DNA of 64,000 nucleotides from Microbacterium timonense (GCF_900292075.1 NZ_OLMV01000008.1:1-64000), one strand, 5' to 3'. Positions 47,209-57,562 are shown, numbered from the stretch's first letter. Numbers and translations are program-made. Notes: generated by a model not told the origin, from the sequence alone.

Positions 47209-47246
47209 CGTGCCCTGCCGCGGCGCGTCGCGGTGGCCACGAAGAA

Positions 47247-47284
47247 GAAGAGCGGATGCCCCGTGGGGAGGGCATCCGCTCTTC
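47247..47284. terminator. Bidirectional terminator, phoU / gpmA
   Basis: GAAGAGCGGATGCCC (47247-47261) pairs perfectly with 47270-47284 across an 8-nt loop, between convergent genes. Confidence 0.82.
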
Positions 47285-47299
47285 GACGTTCTCCGGCCG

Positions 47300-48049
47300 T
47301 CAGCGGTTGCCCTGGTTCGCGACCGCGGCGGCGCCGGCGGCGGCGGCCTCGGGGTCGAGGTACTCCCCCGGTCCGAGCGGCACGAGGTTCTCGTCCAGGC
47401 GATACACCAGGGGGATCCCGGTGGGGATGTTCAGTTCCGCGATGTCCGCGTCGCTGATGCCCTCGAGGTGCTTGACCAGGCCGCGCAGGGAATTGCCGTG
47501 CGCGGTGACCAGCACCGTCTTGCCCGCCTTCAGGTCGGGCACGATGTCGCTGTGCCAGTAGGGCAGCATGCGGTCGATCACGAGCTTGAGCGATTCGGTG
47601 TCGGGCACCTCGCCGTCGATGCCGACGTAGCGGGGGTCGCCCACCTGGCTGTACTGATCATCGGCCGGCAGGGGCGGCGGCGGCACGTCGTAGGAACGGC
47701 GCCAGAGCATGAACTGCTCCTGTCCGAACTCTTCGAGCGTCTGCGCCTTGTCCTTGCCCTGCAGCGCGCCGTAGTGGCGTTCGTTCAGTCGCCACGACCG
47801 CTTCACGGGGATCCACAGCCGGTCGGCGGCATCCAGCGCGATGTCGGCGGTCTGGATGGCTCGGCTGAGCACCGAGGTGTGCAGCACATCGGGCAGGATC
47901 CCGGACTCGGCGAGCAGCTCGCCGCCGCGCTGGGCCTCGGCCTTGCCCTGGTCGGTGAGGCGGACATCGACCCAGCCGGTGAACTGGTTGGTCTTGTTCC
48001 ACTCGCTCTGGCCGTGTCGGAGGAGGATCAGCGTGTAGGGCGCGGTCAT
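47300..48049 (-). CDS. gpmA: 2,3-bisphosphoglycerate-dependent phosphoglycerate mutase
   Basis: A 249-aa glycolytic enzyme interconverting 3- and 2-phosphoglycerate. The phospho-histidine is H12 in [25 protein letters not shown] and the second catalytic histidine in [12 protein letters not shown] are intact. ATG 48049 was chosen for its [13 protein letters not shown] start with GGGG upstream. The C-terminus is Ala-rich. In mycobacteria gpm1 also lies beside senX3-regX3, so the neighbourhood is conserved. Confidence 0.96.
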   Translation of the reverse strand: MTAPYTLILLRHGQSEWNKTNQFTGWVDVRLTDQGKAEAQRGGELLAESGILPDVLHTSVLSRAIQTADIALDAADRLWIPVKRSWRLNERHYGALQGKDKAQTLEEFGQEQFMLWRRSYDVPPPPLPADDQYSQVGDPRYVGIDGEVPDTESLKLVIDRMLPYWHSDIVPDLKAGKTVLVTAHGNSLRGLVKHLEGISDADIAELNIPTGIPLVYRLDENLVPLGPGEYLDPEAAAAGAAAVANQGNR

Positions 48050-48147
48050 GCGCCCCATGATATCGGCGCAGGCGCGGCCTCTCCCGGCCGATGACGTCCC
48101 GTCACGCTCCACGCGGGCTCCCAGGCGGCCGATGGCACGATGGAATC

Positions 48148-48984
48148 GTGAGCTCTGTCCGACCCCCGGCTGGGCCGGTGGTCGGACAGATCACGCGCGG
48201 CACCACGGGCACCAATCGCCTGCGGCGTGTCGACCGCTGGATCGCCCGGCACCCGGTGCTGCGTCGTGCCGCTGACCCGCTCGTCATCGATCTCGGCTAC
48301 GGGGCGAGCGGCGTGACGGCGTTCGAGCTGTGGACGCGGCTCGCGGCGGCGCGGGCCGACGTCGAGGTGCTCGGCCTCGAGATCGACCCTGCCCGCGTGA
48401 GAGGTGCCCGGGCACAGCTGCAACGCGTGCGGGCGGGATCGACGCCGTTCGCCCCGCACGCGCACGTGTCCTTCGCGCGCGGCGGGTTCGAGGTGCCCGT
48501 CGCCGGCGGGCGCCGCCCGGCGATCATCCGGGCGATGAACGTGCTGCGCCAGTACGACCAGGCCGATGTCCCGGCGGCGTGGCGCTCGATGGCGACCCGC
48601 CTCGCACCGGGCGGCCTCCTCGTCGAGGGCACGTGCGACGAGCTCGGCCGCATCGCGACCTGGGCGGCGATCGGACCCGACGCCGTGCCCCGCACGTTCA
48701 CGGTGTCGCTGCGCCTGGCGGGACTGGAGAGGCCTTCCGTCGCCGCTGAGCGGCTGCCCAAGGCGCTCATCCACCGCAACGTCCCCGGTGAGCGCGTGCA
48801 CGCGTTCCTCACGGCGCTGGACGACGAGTGGGAGCGTGCCGCGAACGTGTCGCCGTTCGGCCCCGTGCATCGCTGGCGCACGGCGCTGTCGGCGCTTCAC
48901 AGCGCGGGGTGGCCCGTCCTCGAGCGATCGCGCTGGCAGCTGGGTGAGGCCACGCTGCCCTGGAATGCGGTCGCGCCGGCGTGA
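48148..48984 (+). CDS. Class I SAM-dependent methyltransferase-like protein
   Basis: A 278-aa protein with a Rossmann-type SAM fold. [16 protein letters not shown] (about 48-63) is motif [14 protein letters not shown] (about 75-87) the acidic loop, and [15 protein letters not shown] (about 150-164) motif IV-like. The substrate is unknown. The DLGYG motif is found in a family usually labelled class I methyltransferase in actinobacteria. GTG 48148 lies 6 nt after CACGAT, a weak leaderless pattern; upstream in-frame ATG 48091 would add 19 residues that look non-coding. It is convergent with ygfZ. Confidence 0.82.
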   Translation: MSSVRPPAGPVVGQITRGTTGTNRLRRVDRWIARHPVLRRAADPLVIDLGYGASGVTAFELWTRLAAARADVEVLGLEIDPARVRGARAQLQRVRAGSTPFAPHAHVSFARGGFEVPVAGGRRPAIIRAMNVLRQYDQADVPAAWRSMATRLAPGGLLVEGTCDELGRIATWAAIGPDAVPRTFTVSLRLAGLERPSVAAERLPKALIHRNVPGERVHAFLTALDDEWERAANVSPFGPVHRWRTALSALHSAGWPVLERSRWQLGEATLPWNAVAPA

Positions 48985-49014
48985 GCCCGCCCCGCCGAGG
49001 CCCGGGACGCGCGC

Positions 49015-50130
49015 CTACTGCGCGGACGCGCGGCGCGACAGCCGGGTGATCCGCGGCACGTCGGCGGTCGCCCCCGCATCCGGGGGCACGACGACCTCCT
49101 GGGCAGCGGCGATCGGGCCGTCGGAGGTGTCGACCGTGAGCGCCGCGTCGACCGGGGTCGTGCGGCGCACCACGCCGAGCGCGATCGGTCCCTCCTCGTG
49201 GTGCAGCGCAACGGACGTGACGACTCCGACCTCGTCCTCGCCCCGCCGGATCGCCGCACCCCGCTCGGGCAGCACGCTGCCTGAGCCGTCCAACTGCAGC
49301 GCCACGAGGCGCCGGGGCGGGTGGCCGAGGTTGTGCACCTTGGCGACCGTCTCCTGTCCGCGGTAGCAGCCCTTGTCGAGATGCACCGCCGTGCGCAGCC
49401 AGTCCAGCTCATGCGGCAGCGCGCGTTCGTCGACGTCGGTCATCCATCGCGGACGCCACGCCGCCACGCGCAGCGCCTCGGCGGCCGCGATGCCCGCCAG
49501 TTCCTGCTCGCCTCGGGCCGCAGCATCCGCGATCCGCTGCTCCTCCTCGCGCGTCACGATCGCCTCGGCCCAGTCGCGCTCGGCGCCCGGGTGGGGCTCC
49601 ACCGGAGCGTAGGCGTGCCCACCGGGAGTGACCCGCGGCCAGGGGTCCCGCCACACCAGCGGGACGCCCGCCGGTGACGCCGGAGCGATCGCCTCCAGGG
49701 CGGCCGCCGTCCCGCCGAAGACGGCGACGTCGTCAGCCACGCGCGGATCGACCCGCAGACGGAAGCGCATCTTGCGCAGCCAGTCGTACAGCCCTGCCGC
49801 GTCGGCGCGGTCGGCGATGAGCCAGGTGGTCTCACCGTCGTCGATGACGGATGCCGCGTGCTCGACGTGACCCTGCGGGTCCAGGATGAGAAGCTCCGTG
49901 CTCTCGCCCGGCGCCAGCCGGGTCAGCGCCTGCGACGAGAGGGAGTCCAGCCAGCTCAGGCGGTCCTCGCCGGGGACCGCGAGCACGGCGCGGTCGCCCA
50001 GGGGTGCGATGGCGGCACCGGCGGACAGGCGTCGCTGCTCGACCAGCGGGCTGCCGAGATGCTGCAGGCCCGCGTCGTCGACGACGGCACCGGGGACCCC
50101 GGCGAAGCGGGCGGCGGGCGAATCGCTCAT
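49015..50130 (-). CDS. ygfZ: YgfZ/GcvT-like folate-binding protein
   Basis: A 371-aa cytosolic protein related to the T-protein of glycine cleavage. The family motif KGCYRGQE (near 245-252) is intact, with the conserved cysteine. YgfZ/IBA57 proteins help repair or assemble Fe-S enzymes in a folate-dependent way. Two ATG codons in a row (50133 and 50130) overlap the FABP-like stop, so the two genes are coupled. It corresponds to mycobacterial Rv0811c by motif and neighbourhood (from memory). Confidence 0.9.
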   Translation of the reverse strand: MSDSPAARFAGVPGAVVDDAGLQHLGSPLVEQRRLSAGAAIAPLGDRAVLAVPGEDRLSWLDSLSSQALTRLAPGESTELLILDPQGHVEHAASVIDDGETTWLIADRADAAGLYDWLRKMRFRLRVDPRVADDVAVFGGTAAALEAIAPASPAGVPLVWRDPWPRVTPGGHAYAPVEPHPGAERDWAEAIVTREEEQRIADAAARGEQELAGIAAAEALRVAAWRPRWMTDVDERALPHELDWLRTAVHLDKGCYRGQETVAKVHNLGHPPRRLVALQLDGSGSVLPERGAAIRRGEDEVGVVTSVALHHEEGPIALGVVRRTTPVDAALTVDTSDGPIAAAQEVVVPPDAGATADVPRITRLSRRASAQ

Positions 50131-50732
50131 CATTCCACCCGCGCCAGCCGCGCCGACGCGTGAGCGCCCAGCTCGTACCCGAGGGCGGCGATGTCCCAGG
50201 CCCACAGCAGGTGGCGGTCGACGAGGCCGTACATCCGGGTCGCGGCGGCATACGGCTTCGCGCCCGCCGGGCGCACCACCGCGTCGGTGGCGATGTCGAT
50301 GCGGGGGCCCTTGATCTGCCCCAGATACAGCTCGCTCACACCGTCCGCGTGCACCAGCGCCGCCTCGAGGTCGAATCCACCGTCGGCATTGCGGAACGAC
50401 TCGATGTCTTCTGCGGTGCGGGCGACCGGCGGTGCGACGGCGGGGAGGAGACCCGGCCCGGCATCGGAGTCGGTGGCGGGGATGGACAGTCGCCAGTAGC
50501 CCAGCTCGGCCACCAGCCGGGTGCGCGTGCCGGGATCGTCGGAGTCGTGGAGCCACGCCTCCGCCGAGTAGTTCAAGTAGCCGCCGCCGTCATGGCTGAA
50601 GCTCACGCGGTGCGTGAACTCGCCCGTGTAGGAGTGATCGCCGTAGTCGATGACACCGGTGCCCTCCCAGAGCCCGATCAGCCACGATAGCGGCACCAGT
50701 TCCGCGGGCAGGTCTGTCGGGATCTCGATCAC
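50130..50732 (-). CDS. FABP-like / nitrobindin heme-binding beta-barrel protein
   Basis: A 200-aa ten-stranded beta-barrel (DUF1794). The GxWxGxG motif is seen as IGLWEGTGVID (about 19-29), followed by FTHRVSFSHDGGGYLNYSAEAW. A histidine in DRHLLWAWDIA near the C-terminus is the likely proximal heme ligand of nitrobindins, which isomerise peroxynitrite; Rv0813c is the mycobacterial relative. It starts 11 nt after the microprotein stop and overlaps ygfZ by ATGA, so the three leftward genes may be one transcript. Confidence 0.88.
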   Translation of the reverse strand: MIEIPTDLPAELVPLSWLIGLWEGTGVIDYGDHSYTGEFTHRVSFSHDGGGYLNYSAEAWLHDSDDPGTRTRLVAELGYWRLSIPATDSDAGPGLLPAVAPPVARTAEDIESFRNADGGFDLEAALVHADGVSELYLGQIKGPRIDIATDAVVRPAGAKPYAAATRMYGLVDRHLLWAWDIAALGYELGAHASARLARVE

Positions 50733-50743
50733 GAGGCGACCCG

Positions 50744-50857
50744 TCAGCGCTGGCCGCGGTAGAGGTTCTTGATCACGACCGCGGAGACGAAGACGATCGC
50801 GAGCGACGCCAGACCGAGCAGGCCCACGTAGAACAGTTCGAGCGCGACGAGATCCAT
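50744..50857 (-). CDS. 37-residue membrane microprotein
   Basis: A short ORF starting ATG 50857. It encodes a single hydrophobic helix (about 6-29, LELFYVGLLGLASLAIVFVS) and a basic end KNLYRGQR. TAGACT ends 7 nt before the ATG, so the message is leaderless and the gene has its own promoter. The FABP-like gene follows 11 nt after its stop. The coding signal is the third-position GC pattern plus the promoter; no homologue was searched. The family is not recognised. Confidence 0.6.
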   Translation of the reverse strand: MDLVALELFYVGLLGLASLAIVFVSAVVIKNLYRGQR

Positions 50858-50864
50858 GACAAGG

Positions 50865-50870
50865 AGTCTA
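50865..50870 (-). promoter_or_regulatory. -10 box of the microprotein gene
   Basis: TAGACT on the leftward strand ends 7 nt before ATG 50857 and shares its TAG with the stop codon of the preceding gene. Confidence 0.55.
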
Positions 50871-51170
50871 GCCGGGAACGAGGGCCGCCAGCCCGAACCC
50901 CAGGCTGATCACCCCCATGACCAGCGCGGCGCCGAAGACGCTCGCCGCCACGCGCTCGGTGAATCCCTGGGAGCGCCCGCTCCACAGCTGGATCGCGAAC
51001 CCGGCGATGAGGCATCCGCCCAGCCCCACACCCAGCCACGCGGTGCGCCAATCGGGCGTCGAGAAGATGCCCACCGCGATGGCGATCAGCGCGGCCAGCA
51101 CCCACACGGCGACGATGCCGCCGAAGGTGCGGCGAGGGGCGAGTTCCGGCACGGCCACGTCGTCCATCAT
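50868..51170 (-). CDS. Small three-helix membrane protein
   Basis: A 100-aa protein with three predicted membrane helices (about 17-37, 45-64 and 75-97) and a short acidic N-terminus ([12 protein letters not shown]). Two ATG codons in a row (51170, 51167) are possible starts, with GGGGGG about 11 nt upstream. It is divergent from the glnR-like gene. The family is not recognised; similar small proteins are common in this neighbourhood of actinobacterial genomes. Confidence 0.75.
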   Translation of the reverse strand: MMDDVAVPELAPRRTFGGIVAVWVLAALIAIAVGIFSTPDWRTAWLGVGLGGCLIAGFAIQLWSGRSQGFTERVAASVFGAALVMGVISLGFGLAALVPG

Positions 51171-51295
51171 GGCTCATCGAGCCCCCCGCTGCACCCGTCG
51201 CGGTGGGAGCGAGGGCGTCACGCGGCGCGGGCGCTGCTTTCGCACGCCCTACACTGGGTTCGCGGCGCGCGCCCACGCGCCGGGAAGGCGATCCA

Positions 51296-51994
51296 TTGGC
51301 ACAGCTCCTGGTTCTCAGTTCCACGCACGGAGGCGGTCCCGTCCTGCCTTCGCTCGAACTGCTGAGCCACCGGGTGCGTCTGATCCCGGCCGAGCCCGCC
51401 CAGCTGGTCAACGCGCCGAGCGCCGACGTCATCTTCATCGACGCGCGCGTGGACCTCGTGGGCGCCAAGTCGCTGTGCAAGATCCTCAACACCACCGGCC
51501 TCGACGCTCCCCTGCTGCTGGTGGTCACCGAGGGCGGGCTGACCGCGGTCTCACCGGACTGGGGGGTCGACGACGTCATCCTCTTCACCGCCGGCCCCGC
51601 GGAGGTCGACGCGCGCATCCGCCTCGCCGTCGGCCGCCAGTCCGCCGAGCAGGTGTCCACGCGCATCCAGACCTCGGGCATCACCATCGACGAGTCCTCC
51701 TACTCCGCCAAGGTGCACGGGCGGCCGCTCGATCTCACGTACAAGGAGTTCCAGCTGCTGCACTTCTTCGCCACGCACCCGTCGCGCGTGTTCACGCGCG
51801 AGCAGCTGCTGAGCGAGGTCTGGGGATACGACTACTTCGGAGGCACCCGCACGGTCGACGTGCACGTGCGGCGCCTGCGCGCCAAGCTCGGCGACATGGA
51901 GCAGCTGATCGGCACGGTGCGCAACGTCGGATACCGCTTCAACGTCTACGAGGACGAGCCCGAGCCGGCACCGCGGGAGCGGGCCGGCGCCTGA
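51296..51994 (+). CDS. glnR: GlnR-like atypical orphan response regulator
   Basis: A 232-aa protein. The N-terminal receiver-like domain (1-115, [13 protein letters not shown] then [12 protein letters not shown]) keeps one conserved Asp but lacks the acidic pocket and the usual Lys, as in GlnR. The winged helix (about 125-220) carries [14 protein letters not shown] and [20 protein letters not shown]. GlnR controls nitrogen assimilation genes and, in some species, sugar transport. TTG 51296 matches the family start and has GAAGG upstream. No kinase gene is adjacent. Confidence 0.9.
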   Translation: MAQLLVLSSTHGGGPVLPSLELLSHRVRLIPAEPAQLVNAPSADVIFIDARVDLVGAKSLCKILNTTGLDAPLLLVVTEGGLTAVSPDWGVDDVILFTAGPAEVDARIRLAVGRQSAEQVSTRIQTSGITIDESSYSAKVHGRPLDLTYKEFQLLHFFATHPSRVFTREQLLSEVWGYDYFGGTRTVDVHVRRLRAKLGDMEQLIGTVRNVGYRFNVYEDEPEPAPRERAGA

Positions 51995-52057
51995 CCGGAC
52001 GACCACACGCTCGGCGCCGAGTGCGCCGTGCCGGGCCGCCCGGACCACCTCAGGATC

Positions 52058-52075
52058 GTTCACACTCTCGTCACG
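52058..52075 (+). promoter_or_regulatory. PHO-type box before ppk
   Basis: GTTCACA (52058-52064) and CGTCACG (52069-52075) are 11 bp apart, as in PHO boxes. The second copy is degenerate, so the match is weaker than those near phoU and pstS. A -10-like AATGAT (52085-52090) ends 6 nt before the ppk start. Confidence 0.45.
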
Positions 52076-52096
52076 TGACCCTGCAATGATGAGGGG

Positions 52097-54262
52097 ATGA
52101 TCGAACCCGAGGTGCTCGACGCGGGACTGGGCGACGCGGACGACGACGACTTCGACGTGTCCGAGGCCTTCGACTCGCAGCTTCCGGAGAATCGCTACCT
52201 TGATCGTGAGCTGAGCTGGCTCGCGTTCAACCAGCGGGTGCTGGAGCTGGCCGAGGACCCCGATCTGCCGACCCTCGAGCGGGCGAACTTCCTGGCGATC
52301 TTCGCCAGCAACCTCGACGAGTTCTTCATGGTGCGCGTGGCCGGCCTCAAGCGCCGCATCGTCACTGGACTCGCGCTTCCGACCAACGTCGGGCGGTCCC
52401 CCGCCGGCGTCCTGGCCGACATCTCCGCCGAGGCGCACCGCCTGCAGCTGCGTCACGCCGAGGCGTGGACGTCGCTGGTGAAGCCGGCGCTGGCGGATGC
52501 CGGCATCCAGGTCCTCTCCTACGACGCGCTGAGCGAGCAGGAGCGCGCCGAGCTCTACGACTACTTCCAGGCGCAGGTGTTCCCCGTCCTGATGCCGCTG
52601 GCCGTGGACCCGGCCCACCCGTTCCCCTACATCTCGGGGCTGTCGCTGAACCTCGCGATCCGCATCCGCAACGCCCGCACCGGGCGGCAGGAGTTCGCGC
52701 GGCTGAAGGTGCCCCCCATGCTGCCGCGGTTCGTCGAGCTGCCGACGGTCGAGGGCACCGTGCGGTATCTGCCGCTCGAGGAGCTCATCTCCAACCACCT
52801 CGACGACCTCTTCCCGGGGATGGAGGTGCTCGACCATCACGCGTTCCGCCTCACCCGCAACGAAGACGTGGTGATCGAGGAGGACGAGACCGAGAACCTC
52901 ATCCAGGCGCTCGAGGCCGAGCTGCTGCGCCGCCGGTTCGGCCCGCCCATCCGGCTCGAGATCACCGACGACATGGATGACGTGACGCTCGATCTCCTCA
53001 TCAAGGAGCTCGACATCACCGAACAGGAGGTCTATCGCCTCCCCGGCCCGCTCGATCTGCGGGGGCTGTTCGACCTGGCCCGCATCGACCGCCCGCACCT
53101 GCGCTACAAGCCGCACCTGCCCACCACGGCGCTGGCGTTCCAGCCGGGCGACAACAACGAACGCCCCGACATCTTCGCGGCGATCCGCAAGGGCGACGTG
53201 CTCGTGCACCACCCGTACGAGTCGTTCGCGACGAGCGTGCAGGCCTTCCTCGAGCAGGCCGCCAAGGACCCTCATGTGCTCGCCATCAAGCAGACGCTGT
53301 ACCGCACCTCAGGCGACAGCCCCATCGTCGAAGCGCTGATCGACGCCGCCGAGGCCGGCAAGCAGGTGCTCGCCCTGGTCGAGATCAAGGCGCGCTTCGA
53401 CGAGGCCAACAACATCGTGTGGGCCCGCAAGCTCGAGAAGGCCGGCGTGCACGTCGTCTACGGCCTGGTCGGGCTGAAGACCCACTGCAAGCTCGCCCTC
53501 GTGATCCGCGAGGAGAACGGCGTGCTGCGCAGCTACAGCCACGTCGGAACCGGCAACTACAACCCGAAGACCAGCCGCATCTACGAGGACTTCGGACTGT
53601 TCACCGCCGACGACCTCGTCGGCCGCGACCTCACGCGCCTGTTCAACGAGCTCAGCGGGTACGCGATCGAGAAGAAGTTCAAGCGCCTGCTCGTGGCTCC
53701 CCTGCACCTGCGCAAGGGATTGCTGCGGCTGATCGAGAAGGAACGCCGCAACGCCCTGAACGGCCGGCCGGCGGCGGTGCGCATCAAGGTCAACTCGATG
53801 GTCGACGAGCAGATCATCGATGCCCTGTACCGGGCGAGCCAGGCGGGGGTGAAGGTCGAGGTTTGGGTGCGCGGCATCTGCGCCCTCAAGCCCGGCGTCG
53901 CGGGCATGAGTGAGAACATCACGGTCCGCTCGATCCTCGGCCGCTACCTCGAGCATTCCCGCATCTTCGCCTTCGAGAACGACGGCGATCCGGTGGTCTA
54001 CATCGGCAGCGCCGACATGATGCACCGCAACCTGGACCGTCGGGTGGAGGCGCTCGTGCGCGTGTCGACACCGGCGCACATCAAGGAACTGAACGACCTG
54101 TTCACCCTGGCCATGAGCGACACGACGAGCTCATGGCACCTCGGCCCTGAGGGCGAATGGGTGCGGCACAACCACGACGAGGACGGCAAGCCGCTCCTGG
54201 ACCTGCAGGACCGCACGATGACGAACATCCAGCGCCGTCGCAGGGCGCGGGCGGTGCGATGA
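52097..54262 (+). CDS. ppk: Polyphosphate kinase 1
   Basis: A 721-aa enzyme that builds polyphosphate from ATP. It has an N-terminal domain (about 30-135, [18 protein letters not shown]), a middle domain, and two phospholipase D-like catalytic domains. The phosphorylated histidine is H463 in LKTHCKLAL, and [15 protein letters not shown] (H482) follows. The second HKD-like segment is in [20 protein letters not shown] 52097 is preceded by GAGGGG. A Nudix gene overlaps its end (ATGA). It fits the phosphate theme and may be under RegX3. Confidence 0.95.
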   Translation: MIEPEVLDAGLGDADDDDFDVSEAFDSQLPENRYLDRELSWLAFNQRVLELAEDPDLPTLERANFLAIFASNLDEFFMVRVAGLKRRIVTGLALPTNVGRSPAGVLADISAEAHRLQLRHAEAWTSLVKPALADAGIQVLSYDALSEQERAELYDYFQAQVFPVLMPLAVDPAHPFPYISGLSLNLAIRIRNARTGRQEFARLKVPPMLPRFVELPTVEGTVRYLPLEELISNHLDDLFPGMEVLDHHAFRLTRNEDVVIEEDETENLIQALEAELLRRRFGPPIRLEITDDMDDVTLDLLIKELDITEQEVYRLPGPLDLRGLFDLARIDRPHLRYKPHLPTTALAFQPGDNNERPDIFAAIRKGDVLVHHPYESFATSVQAFLEQAAKDPHVLAIKQTLYRTSGDSPIVEALIDAAEAGKQVLALVEIKARFDEANNIVWARKLEKAGVHVVYGLVGLKTHCKLALVIREENGVLRSYSHVGTGNYNPKTSRIYEDFGLFTADDLVGRDLTRLFNELSGYAIEKKFKRLLVAPLHLRKGLLRLIEKERRNALNGRPAAVRIKVNSMVDEQIIDALYRASQAGVKVEVWVRGICALKPGVAGMSENITVRSILGRYLEHSRIFAFENDGDPVVYIGSADMMHRNLDRRVEALVRVSTPAHIKELNDLFTLAMSDTTSSWHLGPEGEWVRHNHDEDGKPLLDLQDRTMTNIQRRRRARAVR

Positions 54263-55197
54263 CGGAGACCGCCGTCTACGCCGCCGGCGGAGTGGTCTGG
54301 CGCATCGTGGACGACAAGGTCCGCGTGCTGCTCATCCACCGGACCAAGTATCGGGACGTCACGCTTCCCAAGGGGAAGGTCGACCCCGGCGAGATGCTCG
54401 CCGAGACCGCGGTGCGCGAGATCCACGAAGAGACCGGCATCCGTGTCGCCCTCGGCGTGCCGGTCGGCATCTCGCGCTACCGGCTGCCCAGCAAGCGCAC
54501 GAAGATCGTGCATTACTGGTCCGCAGAGGCGACCGACGCCGCCATCCGTGCTTCGGCGTTCGTGCCGAACAAAGAGATCGCGGCGATCGAGTGGGTCTCG
54601 CCGAAGAAGGCCCTGCGCCGGCTGAGCTATCCCGTCGACGTCGAGATCGTGGAGAACTTCCTGCGGCTGATCGACGAGGAGGTGCTCCGCACCTTTCCGC
54701 TCGTCGTGCTGCGTCATGCCAAGGCGGTCCCGCGTGACGAGTGGGAGGGGAAGGATGCCGCGCGCCCGCTGACGCCGCGCGGGCGCAAGCAGGCGCGCTC
54801 GATTGTGGGACCCCTGCTGGCCTTCGGGGTCCGGAAGATCGTGTCGAGTCCCGCCGTGCGGTGCCAGAAGACCGTCGCTCCCCTCGCCCGCGAGCTGGAC
54901 CGCAAGATCGATGCGTCCAAGCTCATCAGCCAGGACGCGTGGGAGGAGGGGAGATCCGACCCCCGCACGGTCGTCGGCCAGCGCGTGCGTGCCCGGAAGC
55001 CCGCCGTGCTCTGCAGCCACGGACCGGTGCTCCCCGAACTGCTCAGCGAGCTGGCGCTGGCCACGGGCACGCTCCGCGGCTCGTACCTCGGCAGCGCGTC
55101 GTCGCTGGACTTCGCGGCCTTCTCCGTCGTCCACATCCCCGTCGACAACCCGGGCTCCGGCATCGTCGCCATCGAGACGCACGTCCCGAAGGTCTGA
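54259..55197 (+). CDS. MutT1-like Nudix hydrolase fused to histidine phosphatase domain
   Basis: A 312-aa protein. The N-terminal Nudix domain has the complete box [20 protein letters not shown] within 39-61. The C-terminal histidine-phosphatase domain starts near 147 with LRHAKA (RHA 152-154). Mycobacterial MutT1 has this same two-domain layout and removes oxidised nucleotides or cleaves dinucleoside polyphosphates. It is coupled to ppk by an ATGA overlap, linking it to polyphosphate or nucleotide metabolism. A 233-bp gap follows before pstS and holds its promoter. Confidence 0.92.
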   Translation: MTETAVYAAGGVVWRIVDDKVRVLLIHRTKYRDVTLPKGKVDPGEMLAETAVREIHEETGIRVALGVPVGISRYRLPSKRTKIVHYWSAEATDAAIRASAFVPNKEIAAIEWVSPKKALRRLSYPVDVEIVENFLRLIDEEVLRTFPLVVLRHAKAVPRDEWEGKDAARPLTPRGRKQARSIVGPLLAFGVRKIVSSPAVRCQKTVAPLARELDRKIDASKLISQDAWEEGRSDPRTVVGQRVRARKPAVLCSHGPVLPELLSELALATGTLRGSYLGSASSLDFAAFSVVHIPVDNPGSGIVAIETHVPKV

Positions 55198-55298
55198 AGG
55201 CGCCTCCCGGCGCAGGTGAACAGACGGCGCCCGCGGTCGCGGGAATCCGCGGAAGCGGTCGCCCGGCGTGGATAGGCGTGCATGGATGTCGGCATCCC

Positions 55299-55316
55299 GT
55301 TCACCTTCCGTTCACC
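55299..55316 (+). promoter_or_regulatory. PHO box before pstS
   Basis: GTTCACC-TTCC-GTTCACC is two perfect heptamers with an 11-bp period, identical in form to Streptomyces PHO boxes. It lies 114 bp upstream of the pstS start. It is the clearest of the three such sites in the window and the probable RegX3 target. Confidence 0.8.
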
Positions 55317-55430
55317 CGCACAGCCCACTCTCTTAAGAGTCCGAGCCTACGTTTCAGATCGAGCCCCGCACCGGGCTCGAACCCGAAGGCCAGTCCGGCC
55401 TGTTTCCCTGACACGTGAAGGATTCACACA

Positions 55431-56531
55431 GTGAAGATCTCTCGCATCGCCCAGGTGGGCGCTGTCGCCGCGATCGCGGCCCTCGCCCTCGCAGGCTGCG
55501 CCTCCAACGAGACCGCCGGCGGCAACGCCCCCTCCGCCAGCGAGGGCCCGACGCTCAGCGGCACGCTGAACGGCTCGGGCGCGACGTCGCAGCAGGTCGC
55601 CATCCAGGCGTGGACCGCAGAGTTCCAGACGGCCAACCCCGACGTGACGGTGAACTACGACCCGCAGGGCTCGGGCACCGGCCGCGAGTCGTTCCAGTCC
55701 GGCGCCGTGCAGTTCGCGGGCTCGGACCGCGCGTTCAAGCTCGAGGAGATCGAGGCCGGCACGTTCGACGCCTGCGCTGAAGGGTCCGACCTCGTCGAGA
55801 TCCCGGCCTACGTCTCGCCGATCGCCATCGCGTTCAACGTCGAGGGTGTGGACGAGCTCAACCTCGACCCGGCCACGATCGCGGGCATCTTCGCCGGCAC
55901 GATCACCACCTGGAACGACCCCGCGATCGCCGCGACCAACTCGGGCGTGACCCTGCCCGACCTCGCGATCACCCCCGTCCACCGCTCCGACAAGTCGGGC
56001 ACCACGGCGAACTTCACCGACTACATGTCGCAGACCGCCGGTGACGTCTGGACCTACGGCTCGGTCGAGGAGTGGCCGGTCCAGGGCGGCGAGGCCGCGC
56101 AGGGCACCTCGGGCGTCGTCAACGCCATCAAGGGCGGCAACGGCACGATCGGCTACGCCGACCACTCGCAGACGACCGACCTCACGGCGGTGAACGTCCA
56201 GGTCGGCTCCGAGTGGGTCGAGCCCTCGGCCGAGGGCGCGGCGAAGGCGCTCGACGCCTCGCCGCTGGAGGAGGGTCGCGCACCGACCGACCTCGCGTTC
56301 GAGATCGACCGCACCACCGAGGAGTCCGGCGCCTACCCGGTCATGCTGGTGAGCTACCTCATCGGCTGCGTCGAGTACAAGGACGCCGAGATCGCCCCGC
56401 TCGTGAAGGGCTTCTTCTCGACCGCGGTGAGCGAGGCCGGCCAGCAGGCCGCGGCCGACAACGCCGGCAGCGCCCCGATCTCGCCCGAGCTCGCCGAGCA
56501 GTCCCAGGCGGCGATCGACCAGATCAGCTGA
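55431..56531 (+). CDS. pstS: Phosphate-binding lipoprotein PstS
   Basis: A 366-aa high-affinity phosphate receptor. The lipobox LAGC places the lipidated cysteine at C23. LNGSGATSQQVAIQAW, YDPQGSGTGRESF and HRSDKSGTTANFTDYM carry the phosphate-binding loops. GTG 55431 has GAAGGA 8 nt upstream. It is the first gene of pstSCAB, and the PHO box upstream predicts induction at low phosphate. Confidence 0.96.
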   Translation: MKISRIAQVGAVAAIAALALAGCASNETAGGNAPSASEGPTLSGTLNGSGATSQQVAIQAWTAEFQTANPDVTVNYDPQGSGTGRESFQSGAVQFAGSDRAFKLEEIEAGTFDACAEGSDLVEIPAYVSPIAIAFNVEGVDELNLDPATIAGIFAGTITTWNDPAIAATNSGVTLPDLAITPVHRSDKSGTTANFTDYMSQTAGDVWTYGSVEEWPVQGGEAAQGTSGVVNAIKGGNGTIGYADHSQTTDLTAVNVQVGSEWVEPSAEGAAKALDASPLEEGRAPTDLAFEIDRTTEESGAYPVMLVSYLIGCVEYKDAEIAPLVKGFFSTAVSEAGQQAAADNAGSAPISPELAEQSQAAIDQIS

Positions 56532-56614
56532 CACCCTCATCGGCCCCGGACGCCCCACGCGCGTCCGGGGCCTGATGCGGATCACACGATGATTCCCCGA
56601 CCAGGACGGATGAG

Positions 56615-57562
56615 ATGACAGCCACCGCCCCCGCCGCGACGAAGATCCCGGCCAGACAGCGCCCGGGCGACCGGTGGTTCTCCGGTACGGCTCTCGCGGC
56701 CGGATCCATGATCCTCGTCACCCTCGCCGCCGTCGCGATCTTCCTGATCGTCCAGTCGATCCCCGCGATCGGCGCGAACACCGAGGACGCCTCGCTCCTC
56801 ACCACGAACTTCTGGGACTACGTCTGGCCGCTGCTGTTCGGCACCATCTGGGCCGCGCTGCTGGCCCTCGTGATGGCCGTCCCGCTCTCGCTGGGCGTCG
56901 CCCTCTTCATCTCCCACTACGCTCCCCGCCGTCTCGCGCAGGGACTCGGCTACATCGTCGATCTGCTCGCGGCGGTCCCCTCGGTGGTCTTCGGCCTGTG
57001 GGGCATCCTCGTCCTCGCCCCCGCGGTGCAGCCGGTGTACGTGTGGCTGAACGCCAACATGGGCTGGTTCCCGCTCTTCGGCGGCGACGTGTCGGCCACC
57101 GGACGCACGATCTTCACCGCCGCCATCGTGTTGGCCGTGATGGTGGTCCCGATCATCACCGCCATCTGCCGTGAGATCTTCCTGCAGACCCCCGTCCTCC
57201 ACGAGGAGGCGGCACTGGCCCTCGGCGCCACGCGGTGGGAGATGATCCGCATGGCGGTGCTGCCCTTCGGCCGCAGCGGTATCGTCTCGGCGTCGATGCT
57301 CGGCCTCGGCCGCGCGCTCGGTGAGACCATGGCGGTCGCGATGGTCCTCTCGGCCACCGGCACCGTCACCTTCGAGCTGTTCACGTCGACCAATCCGTCG
57401 ACGATCGCCGCGAACATCGCCCTGACCTTCCCCGAGGCATACGGGACCAACATCAACGTCCTGATCGCAACGGGCCTGATCCTGTTCATCGTGACGTTCG
57501 CCGTCAACTTCATCGCGCGGTGGATCGTGAACCGCCGCAAGGAATTCTCTGGGGCCAACTGA
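56615..57562 (+). CDS. pstC: Phosphate ABC permease PstC
   Basis: A 315-aa inner-membrane subunit with about six helices. The EAA coupling loop EEAALALGATRWEMIRMAVL (about 203-222) contacts PstB, and SVVFGLWGILVLAP is typical of PstC. ATG 56615 follows GGATGAG. Its TGA overlaps the pstA start (TGATG). It forms the channel with PstA. Confidence 0.95.
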   Translation: MTATAPAATKIPARQRPGDRWFSGTALAAGSMILVTLAAVAIFLIVQSIPAIGANTEDASLLTTNFWDYVWPLLFGTIWAALLALVMAVPLSLGVALFISHYAPRRLAQGLGYIVDLLAAVPSVVFGLWGILVLAPAVQPVYVWLNANMGWFPLFGGDVSATGRTIFTAAIVLAVMVVPIITAICREIFLQTPVLHEEAALALGATRWEMIRMAVLPFGRSGIVSASMLGLGRALGETMAVAMVLSATGTVTFELFTSTNPSTIAANIALTFPEAYGTNINVLIATGLILFIVTFAVNFIARWIVNRRKEFSGAN

